Source: Caulochytrium protostelioides
Taxonomy: Eukaryota > Chytridiomycota > Caulochytriomycetes > Caulochytriales > Caulochytriaceae
Direction of reading: 5' to 3'
Length of the DNA: 64,000 nucleotides
NCBI GenBank assembly: GCA_003615045.1
Contig: ML014125.1
Location: forward strand, 148,034-212,033
Every line of letters starts with the position of its first letter. The stretch's first letter is position 1. A program made the translations under genes and the position numbers. This document shows, piece after piece, positions 57,379 to 64,000 of this stretch. Under the pieces are notes generated by a model, which was given only the letters and a program-made list of their open reading frames with translations, was not told the DNA's origin and did no database searches.

Positions 57379-58459
57379 TCCTGCCGGGCCCCCGTGGCGC
57401 CACGGACCTTGGATGAGTGATGAGCGAGCGATGGGGCGAGACGAGTATGGTCGCCCGGGCCCCGGCGGCGGCTGGGGCTGGGGCCAGCATGAGCCTGCGC
57501 GATCGCCCTTCCCGGATGAAGCTTTCGCTCTCGGCGTGCTGCCGTGTGGGACGCGTGCCCCTCTGACGGGCCGCCGCGCCAAACGACTCCCCACGCGAGG
57601 CGACTGCGCCGTGTCGTCTGGGGAGGGGGGGCTGTCCTCGACGACGGAGCGCCCGAGCCCCACATCCCTCGCCGGCCGGCCACACGGACGAGGACCGGAA
57701 TGCGCGGCGTGCATCGCGTCCCGCGGTGCCGCCGGCGCGAGACATCGCTCGCTCCCGACCCCACCGGAGCGTGGAGGGGTGCTGTGTGCGGGCGTCGGAG
57801 GGAGGGAAGCGCGAGACATCGCGCCAGCTGCCGGCCTCCGGGCGGGTCGCGTGTGGACGGCCGCACCGGGCCGGCGGCTCCCCACGCGCCACGACCGGCG
57901 GGCGCCGCGGGCGCCGCGGGGCCATCGGGGGGCTCCGTCACGCCATCCCGCATCGCTCGTCGCGCCCGGCGCGCCCGGGCGCGCCCCGGCCTGCGCTCGC
58001 GCTCGACACGCGATCCGGCCGACCCCTCGCATGACGTCACGACCGACCGACCGACCCCCCGGGGTTCCCGGAGCCCCCCCGTGTGACGGGCGTCCGACAG
58101 GGGACGCGACCCGTCGATCCCATCGATCAGCCACCCCGCTCGTCGCTAAGCCACCCATCCGCCAAGACCACACACCCCACGCACGGCAGGACAGCGCCGC
58201 GGCACTCACGGGGCCCACTCGAGGAGGGCGCGGCGTCGACATGATCGATCACGCTTCGGTACCGTCCCGTCACGCCGGGGTGGCCTGACCGCCAGAGGCC
58301 CCAACACGATCGCTGGCAAAGATCACATGGGATGGTTGAGGGTATACATTAAGCCGAAGGCGGCACGCCGCGCTACGCCAGTAGCGACACCACCACGGTG
58401 ACCGACCAGGGCCCACGGGGTCTGGCCACAGACGGCCGCCCCCCGAGGAGCGCGTGGAC

Positions 58460-60316
58460 TTAGCAGACGCCCAGGTTGCCCTTGTGGTCAATGACGCCGC
58501 CGACGTCGCTGTGCGACTTGCCCTTGCTGACGTGGGAGCCGCGGCGGAGCACCGAGGACCACGCCTGCATGGCCTTCGCGTGGCGGCGCTGGTGCTCGAG
58601 GTGGGCCGTGTCCATCTCGTTGAGCGCGTCGACCGCGTGCTTCAGGTCCGCGAGGAACAGCTCGCCGCGGTTGTAGGAGAAGTCCTGGCGCAGCACGACG
58701 CGCACCAGCTTCTGACCCTCCGCGTGGGGCGCCATGTGGTAGGCCGGCAGGATCCACCCGCGCTGCCGGAGCTGGTGGGCCAAGTCGAATTCGTCCCACG
58801 CGTGGTCCTTCGGGTTCGCCAGCGCGAACGAGACGAGCGGGAGGCCCTCGTGCGGGTCGATCTTGGACAGCGTGCGGAAGAGCCCCATCGACGCGATCGC
58901 CTGCGTGAGCATCGTCGCAGTCTTGTAGAGCCCCTCCATCACGCGCCGGTAGCCCGCGCGGCCGTAGCGGATGAGCACGTAGTACGCCATGCAGATCGGC
59001 GACGACGACTTGCTGAAGTTGAGCGTGAAGGTCATCTGGGGGCTGCCGAGATAGTCGACGCTGAAGACGAGCTCCTTGGGCAAGAAGTCGTGGCTGCGCC
59101 ACAGGGCCCACCCGATGCCGGGCAGGCAGAAGCCGTACTTGTGCGAGGAGACGTTGATGCTGGCGACGAGCGGCAGGCGGAAGTCCCACACGAGGTCGGG
59201 CGCCACGAACGGCGCGACGAACCCGCCACTGGCGGCGTCGACGTGGATCATGGCCGTGATGGACGCGTCCTTGCGGCGCCGCGCCTCGAGCAGGTCGTTC
59301 AGCCCCTGTACGTCCTCGTACTCGCCCGTGTAGGTCGAGCCGAGGATCGCGCAGACGCCGACCGTGTTTTCGTCGACGAGGTCCGCGGCCTTCGCGACGT
59401 CCATGCACAGCTGGTCCGAGGAGCAGTAGACGAGGCGCGGCTCGATCTCCAGGTAGCGCAGGCACTTCTCCCACGCGACCTGGACGTTCGCGCCCATCAC
59501 AAAGTTGGGCTTCGTCGCGTCCTGGCCCGCGGCTTCGCGCAGGTTCTTCCACCGCCGCTTCATGGCCAGCGTCGCGAGGATGATCGCCTCCGAGGACCCG
59601 ATCGTCGACACGCCCACGCACTCCGTCTTGACCGCGTTCGGCGGGTGCATCGAGTCCGAGTCCACTTCGGACGTCAGGGTCAGCGCCGAGCCGCCGCCGC
59701 CGTCCGGCGAGGCCGGAGCCTTGCGCTTGCCGCTGCGCAGCACCTGCGCCTCGTCGTCCTCGCCCGGGTCGGCGCCGCGCGTGCGCTCGCCGTCCGGCTG
59801 GATGGCGGCCGGCGCCACGGACGCCGCGTCGGCGGACGACGTCGGGCCGTTGAACAGGTTCGCGAGGATGTGCACGCAGCGGTTCTCGATGGCGTTGATC
59901 GCCGGGTACTCGTCCAAGTCGATCGCGTTGAGGTTGGCCGTCTCGGCCATGATCTGCGCGGCCTCCGGCTCGCAGTACGTCGTCACGAACGACGCGAGGT
60001 TGAGCCCGGGCCGCCCGTTCAGGTCCAGGATGTCCTGGAGCACCTGGTAGGCGGCGCGGGCATCCATCGGGTGGTCCGGGATCACGTCGCGCGCCATCGG
60101 GCCGTGCAGCGACGGCAGCGCGTACACGGGCGCCCCGAACGTCTTTTCGTCCGATGTCACTGCGTCCTTCGCGCCCGCGGCCTTGTACGCGTGCAGCGGG
60201 TCCTGCACACCCTTCCCGTCATGGCGGTGCTGGTGGTGTTTCTTGGCCGGCGGCTCGCCGCGCGTCTCGGCGCGCGTCTCGGCGCGCGTCTCACGGTGCA
60301 CCGGTGTCGGCGCCAT
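58460..60316 (-). CDS. Glutamate decarboxylase
   Basis: 618 residues, single exon; ATG at 60316 (the frame extends slightly upstream without ATG). A PLP-dependent enzyme that converts glutamate to GABA and CO2 in the cytosol, used in stress response and the GABA shunt. Family blocks are clear: AAYQVLQDILDLNGRPGLNLASF in pieces (about 85-110), IGSSEAIILA (about 236), HVDAASGGFVAPF, and the PLP site SSHKYG with Lys393. Around residues 155-228 sits a hydrophilic insertion of about 60 residues, Asp/Gly/Pro/Ser-rich with a basic RSGKRK patch, where related enzymes have about ten residues. The N-terminus carries an ETRA repeat (from a 12-bp DNA repeat) and His-rich sequence. The C-terminal tail (RHAKAMQAWSSVLRRG) is amphipathic and could bind calmodulin, as in plant and yeast-related enzymes. 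Confidence 0.95.
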   Translation of the reverse strand: MAPTPVHRETRAETRAETRGEPPAKKHHQHRHDGKGVQDPLHAYKAAGAKDAVTSDEKTFGAPVYALPSLHGPMARDVIPDHPMDARAAYQVLQDILDLNGRPGLNLASFVTTYCEPEAAQIMAETANLNAIDLDEYPAINAIENRCVHILANLFNGPTSSADAASVAPAAIQPDGERTRGADPGEDDEAQVLRSGKRKAPASPDGGGGSALTLTSEVDSDSMHPPNAVKTECVGVSTIGSSEAIILATLAMKRRWKNLREAAGQDATKPNFVMGANVQVAWEKCLRYLEIEPRLVYCSSDQLCMDVAKAADLVDENTVGVCAILGSTYTGEYEDVQGLNDLLEARRRKDASITAMIHVDAASGGFVAPFVAPDLVWDFRLPLVASINVSSHKYGFCLPGIGWALWRSHDFLPKELVFSVDYLGSPQMTFTLNFSKSSSPICMAYYVLIRYGRAGYRRVMEGLYKTATMLTQAIASMGLFRTLSKIDPHEGLPLVSFALANPKDHAWDEFDLAHQLRQRGWILPAYHMAPHAEGQKLVRVVLRQDFSYNRGELFLADLKHAVDALNEMDTAHLEHQRRHAKAMQAWSSVLRRGSHVSKGKSHSDVGGVIDHKGNLGVC

Positions 60317-60657
60317 CTCGATCAATCGTTTGTCACGAGCGTGACCCGTTCACGTGCAGCCAGGCAGACTCGCTGGGGTGCGAGCGTCAAGAGAAAGCAG
60401 CGAGGAGAAGATGTGTGGAGGAGAGCCAGGATTCGTTGGGGTGACGACTCAGGAGGACGCTGGGCGAAGGAAAGCAGTCTCGAAGTCCCCAGTGGAGCGT
60501 CATACCATGGCCTGGAGATCGGTCGAGAAGCGAAGCCACCACCTTGAGGGCTGGTTCCTGCGCGGCCCATTCGGCCGGCTGCAGACGGCATCGGCACGCC
60601 TGGCCATCACGACCCGTGGATGGACGGTTGCTCATCGCCACCCCAGAACCCCCCCTC

Positions 60658-60690
60658 TATATACGGGTACCATCGGGTACCCGTACCATC
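60658..60690 (-). promoter_or_regulatory. Possible TATA element and GGTACC repeats of the glutamate decarboxylase promoter
   Basis: TATATA (60658-60663) lies 342 bases upstream of the minus-strand ATG. Next to it, on the upstream side, GGGTACCATC, GGGTACCC and GTACCATC follow in direct order, containing overlapping palindromic GGTACC cores. The arrangement suggests a core promoter with an adjacent factor site; no factor is named. Confidence 0.3.
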
Positions 60691-60949
60691 ACGTCATGGC
60701 GGCCGCATCCGTGGGATGCGGTGCATCGCGTGAACTCTGCCGTGGACCCGATGATGCCGAGAGCACAGCACCGGCGCGCGGCCACGGACCCCCCGGACCC
60801 CCGTCTCACCCGGCGGCCGTGCGGTGCTGTTGTCGTCGGCGTCATGGCGGCGGTCCGCTGGTGTCGGCCGTCTTCACCGCGGAATGAGGACATCGTTCCG
60901 ATCGGGGAAGGCGCCGCTCCGAATGAGGTCACTTCCCGCGCGGCCACCA

Positions 60950-61001
<52 letters not shown>
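60950..61001. repeat. (GTCGCC)n hexanucleotide repeat, about 8 units
   Basis: About eight GTCGCC units, merging into GCC triplets at the right end. Non-coding. Confidence 0.9.
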
Positions 61002-61003
<2 letters not shown>

Positions 61004-61315
61004 CCGCCGTCGCCGCCGCGGCCGTGCGCGACCGCTGCATGGCCTCCACCTGGTCTGCGGCGACCCCACCCCGCGGTTGGGTCCCTTCCCTGGCCGCGGG
61101 CCCTGGGGGCGGGTGGCCGCTCCGGTTCCTACACCACTAACAGCCTCCCCTTGGCTGCCGACGGGGCCGCCGGCGGCGCGGCCACCACGATACGGCCCGC
61201 GGGCAGCCCCCCCCCGACGGTGACCAACGGCCGGTCGTGTTGCGCGTCCACTTTCGCCGCGACGCCCTCACCTCGACGGGCCTCGACCGCCGTGAAGACC
61301 ACGATCGGGTCTGTC

Positions 61316-61346
61316 GCTCGGCTCGGCTCGGCTCGGCTTGGCTCGC
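61316..61346. repeat. (GCTCG)6 pentanucleotide repeat
   Basis: Six GCTCG units, one with a T change. It is the reverse complement of the CGAGC pentamer repeated at 1793 and 31817. Confidence 0.85.
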
Positions 61347-62339
61347 AGCGGCGGCGGCCTCGCCCGCTGGCTTGCGATGATGACCCGGCGATGCTGAGCG
61401 CGACGGGGCGCCGCCCGGGCCAGGATGGGTCCTCTCCGAGCCGTGTCGCTCCGAGGGGACGGTCCATACCATACCACGCGATCGGGACTGCGGCCGACGG
61501 CGATGTTCGTGCTTCCGCGTCGTCGCGGGGCGGTGGTGATGCGGTCGTGGGCAGGTAAATCCTCACGGCCCTGACGCGCCCACCCGCGATCGGTCTCGAG
61601 GTCCACGGGTGCGGCGGGTGACCTGCTGTGCGACGGCGCCGCAGCCGACGGGGCGACGACGTCGGGTCCCACGGGTCGTGGGACCCCGACCGTCCAGGGG
61701 GAGCATCGCGAGTCCACGCTGGATCCATCCCCATCCGACCGGGGTCCTCGTGAAGGCCATCCGCCCTTCCGAGGGCCGCGAGGAGGGCCCGTGAGAAACG
61801 GGATGACTTGGATGGGTGGGCTCGCCGGGGGGAGGCGCCCTGCCTGGATCAGGGATGATCGGCAAGATCCACGGTCCGATGCCCAAGGGGGTCCGGTCGC
61901 CCGCGGAGCTCGACCGCCGACTTCCGGGGGCGACGCGGACCGCTCCAGCGGAACGACGCGCAGACGCACGTCAAGCGGAACCATACGCCCCGGACGGCCC
62001 ATGCCTCGGTTCATACGGAGGGCCGCATGACGAGCGGCGAGCGGCCTCTCGTCCCCTCGGAGCGCCCGCCAGCACGTGTCAGGCCGGGCCGGTTTGACAA
62101 GACGGCGCCTGGGAAAACGGTCTCCTGACCGTATGGGGATCGGCTTTCATGCTTGAAGCGGTCTCGATGCCGGCGCACTGACAGCGCGTCCGCGCCTAAC
62201 GCCTCCTCCGCTTTCCGGTGCAGCCGTGGGTGACTGGGGCGCCTGGCGGCGCGTCCGTCAGGCATCCGCACCGTCCTGCCCACCGGCCAGCAGCCAGCAT
62301 CGACGTCGTCCAGCGAGGGGTCTCGCGTCGCCGAGCGGC

Positions 62340-62347
62340 TATATAAG
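62340..62347 (+). promoter_or_regulatory. TATA box of the hydrophobin gene (TATATAAG)
   Basis: TATATAAG lies 193 bases before the hydrophobin ATG in a GC-rich setting. The sequence after about 62370 is a C/T-rich leader free of ATG codons up to the start at 62533. A strong TATA promoter with a clean leader fits a highly expressed structural protein. Confidence 0.65.
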
Positions 62348-62532
62348 AGTCGCTGACCCCACTCCCCTAGTCCATTCCCTCTCTCCGTCTGGTCATCAAG
62401 AACTCGCTCCACCAACCCACTCTCGCCTGGAACGCCCGCCCTCCAACTCCCGACTCGCCCCCAAACGCCGCACTCGTCCATCGCCTTGGCTCGGATTTCT
62501 TGGCTCTTCATTGCGACCCCATCTGCTTCACG

Positions 62533-62961
62533 ATGCTTCTCAAGACGCTTTTCTGGGTGGCCGCCGGCGCGGCCACGGCCCTGGCCCAGGAGGCGCCCGC
62601 CGGCGCGAACGCCGCGCAGGCCCAGGGCGCGAACGAGTGGAACAAGCACCCGAGCAAGCACCAGAACACGAAGGTGCACGTGGACGACAAGTTGGAGTGC
62701 GCGTCGCATCAGAAGTCGTACTGCTGCACGCAGACCGTCGCGCCCGATGCCCCGGGCGTGGGCGTGCTCGCGAGCCTCGCCAACAACCTCTTTTTGGGTC
62801 TCGAGTGCGTGCCGGTCAACATTAACCTTCTCGCGTGGGACACCACCTCCCAATGCTCCGGCAGCGTCGTCTGCTGCGCGGGCTCGGAGGTCGACGGCGG
62901 CAAGATGGTCGTCGGCTGCGATGCGCCGCTGGCGAAGGGCGGCCGCCGGACGGAGCTCTGA
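62533..62961 (+). CDS. Class I hydrophobin
   Basis: 142 residues, single exon, first ATG after the TATA box. Residues 1-19 form a signal peptide (hydrophobic, ending ATALAQ). The mature protein has exactly eight cysteines in the hydrophobin order C-CC-C-C-CC-C. Spacings are 7, 26, 15, 5 and 13 residues between successive Cys groups, inside the class I ranges; the five-residue gap before the second CC pair is the conserved one. The region between CC and the third Cys group is hydrophobic (VLASLANNLFLGLE). Secreted hydrophobins self-assemble at air-water interfaces and coat aerial structures or spores, and mediate attachment. The 32-residue stretch before the first Cys is Ala/Gln/Asn/Lys-rich. 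Intronless, unlike many dikaryan hydrophobin genes. Its presence next to flagellar genes is unexpected (see findings). Confidence 0.9.
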   Translation: MLLKTLFWVAAGAATALAQEAPAGANAAQAQGANEWNKHPSKHQNTKVHVDDKLECASHQKSYCCTQTVAPDAPGVGVLASLANNLFLGLECVPVNINLLAWDTTSQCSGSVVCCAGSEVDGGKMVVGCDAPLAKGGRRTEL

Positions 62962-63100
62962 TCGCCACGGATCGCTGCCTCGGACCCGTGGCTCGCTGCA
63001 GCTCGGTTCGCTCTTTCCATCTTCGCCCTCTCGCTTCTTTGTTATCCTGGGTGCCCCTGGTGTCCTGCCGCCCTCCCGCGCGCTCCCCCTGCATATCCTT

Positions 63101-63169
63101 TTTCTCTCTCTCTCTTGCACTCTCTCTCTCTCTCTCTCTCTTCCTCTCTCTCTGTTCCTCTTCTCGGTT

Positions 63170-63215
<46 letters not shown>
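63101..63215. repeat. CT dinucleotide tracts, interrupted
   Basis: Three long CT blocks separated by TTCC/TTCT interruptions, about 115 bases in all, starting 140 bases after the hydrophobin stop. Similar to the (CT)33 tract at 27221. Confidence 0.95.
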
Positions 63216-63217
<2 letters not shown>

Positions 63218-63691
63218 ACCCTGGGGTGATCGTGTAATGTCTAAGAGCACGCCGTGGCCTCTCTCTCTCCCTATAGTGTGTTGTCGCGTCGTTGTCGGAA
63301 GCGTGTGCGACATGGACCTCGAGGAGCCGGCCGCTCGCTGACCGGGCGAGGCCGTGGCGTGGACACGCGCGTGCGGCGCTCGAATCGATCGCGCCAGAGG
63401 GCTGCCAGGGCCGTGGGTGGAGCTTTGGAGCGCTCGGGAGCGCTTCACCCTGCGTGGGAGCGCCGATCCCCTCACCACGTCGCGAGACGCCTGGACCTGG
63501 GCCTGGCCACCTGGCCATGGCGCTGGCCCGGCCCGTCGCGCCGTCCCCGCCGGCTAGGGGAAACCCGAAGCGCCCGCGACCGGGTGACGTCCTCGGCGGG
63601 TCCGGCGCCGCCGCCGACGTCCCGACGGCGGTGTTCCGATGTCTCGCGGCCTCGCGGCTTCCGGCTAGCTCCTCTCGCTCCAGCCGCCGCC

Positions 63692-63749
63692 GCATCAGCA
63701 TCAGCAGCAGCAGCAGCATCAGCAGCATCAGCCGCAGCATCAGCAGCCG
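63692..63749. repeat. CAG/CAT trinucleotide array
   Basis: About 18 CAG or CAT triplets in a run with one CCG interruption. No surrounding frame looks like a gene. Confidence 0.85.
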
Positions 63750-64000
63750 ACGACGGGCGTGGACAGGGCGGGACGACGCGCCGCCAGCACGCCGCGGCGG
63801 GGTGGGGAACCGCGGCGCGGGCCGGCGTCGCGGTCGATGGCCGTGGCCCGCCGCGATCGCGCGGCCGACGCCGGCCGCACACCGCGAGAGATCACCCGGA
63901 CGCGCCGCCGCCGGCCGCCGCGGGCGTCCCGCGGCCCCCCGGCGGCCTCGACCGCCCCGGCGGCCGCCGCCGCGCCCGTCCGCGCCCCCCGTCGGCCCGT

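Larger units (their letters stand above)
54354..58459. other. Gene-poor 4.1 kb stretch with pentamer and heptamer repeats
   Basis: Between the cyclin start and the glutamate decarboxylase stop. The left 1.2 kb is AT-richer and holds the cyclin promoter and several simple repeats. The right part is GC-rich, with long open frames on both strands made of Arg, Pro, Gly and Ala that show no domain. It also holds GATCGATC clusters (55450-55545, 57340-57380) and a 7-bp minisatellite. No gene recognised. Confidence 0.5.
60317..62532. other. Divergent intergenic region, 2.2 kb
   Basis: Lies between the glutamate decarboxylase (minus) and hydrophobin (plus) genes and holds both promoters. It contains a minus-strand TATATA beside GGTACC repeats, a (GTCGCC)n run, a GCTCG repeat, and the hydrophobin TATA box with a pyrimidine-rich leader. 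Open frames are shadows; no additional gene recognised. Confidence 0.55.
62962..64000. other. Downstream of hydrophobin, no gene recognised
   Basis: Begins with a T/C-rich hydrophobin 3' UTR that runs into CT microsatellites (63101-63215). The remainder is GC-rich, with a CAG/CAT triplet array at 63692-63749. Frames on both strands are Arg/Ala/Pro-rich shadows. Confidence 0.5.

Noticed and set aside
55549-58288. Several 300-360-codon frames on both strands
   Set aside because: No domain or natural composition; they overlap each other and include minisatellite and GATC-rich sequence.
63216-63882. Minus-strand frames downstream of the hydrophobin
   Set aside because: Derived from triplet repeats and GC-rich sequence, with no domain.

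Overview
The window reads as part of a very GC-rich, intron-poor nuclear genome of a fungus that makes flagellated cells. Three genes support this. An axonemal outer-arm dynein intermediate chain (22035-23996) implies a motile flagellum. A class I hydrophobin (62533-62961) and a PHO80-type cyclin (52491-54353) are fungal. Together they point to a zoosporic lineage (Chytridiomycota or Blastocladiomycota grade). A chytrid with aerial sporangia, such as Caulochytrium, would fit a hydrophobin well, but that identification is a guess and is not shown by the sequence. Most genes are single long exons with GCC-GCC-ATG-G-like starts. Only the DHHC gene shows a clear coding intron.

Layout. 1-523: C-terminal end of a DDX21-like nucleolar RNA helicase (GUCT domain plus RGG tail). 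2113-4075: DHHC palmitoyltransferase. 5674-9666: one polypeptide carrying an EF-hand-like loop, a Ste20-type kinase and a divergent RhoGEF DH-PH module. 9827-12205 (minus): helical protein with a mitochondrial-type N-terminus, function unknown. 13366-15966: calpain-5/6-like protein whose catalytic residues are lost. 16307-20710 (minus): USP19-like deubiquitinase with a CS domain. 22035-23996 (minus): DNAI2-type dynein chain. 25080-26294: Ser-rich disordered hypothetical protein. 26295-33386: a 7.1 kb stretch with no convincing gene, containing simple repeats, two TATA boxes and a locally AT-richer patch. 33387-34232: small single-pass membrane protein. 35533-40629 (minus): Mdm1/SNX13-like sorting nexin. 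42085-43476: mitochondrial lipoyl synthase. 44264-49567: 1767-residue unknown protein preceded by a small membrane-type ORF. 49841-51139 (minus): PAQR/adiponectin-receptor-like protein. 52491-54353 (minus): PHO80-like cyclin. 54354-58459: repeat-rich gene-free stretch. 58460-60316 (minus): glutamate decarboxylase with a long insertion. 62533-62961: hydrophobin behind a good TATA box. 62962-64000: CT- and CAG-type repeats, no gene.

No operon-like logic links the genes; this is an ordinary eukaryotic neighbourhood with tandem, divergent and convergent pairs. Themes that recur are signalling and membrane traffic (kinase-GEF, DHHC, sorting nexin, PAQR, cyclin) and proteolysis or its control (pseudo-calpain, deubiquitinase). 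The most notable items are the kinase-RhoGEF fusion, the hydrophobin in a genome that also encodes axonemal dynein, and the inactive calpain. No tRNA, rRNA, CRISPR array or intact transposon was recognised.
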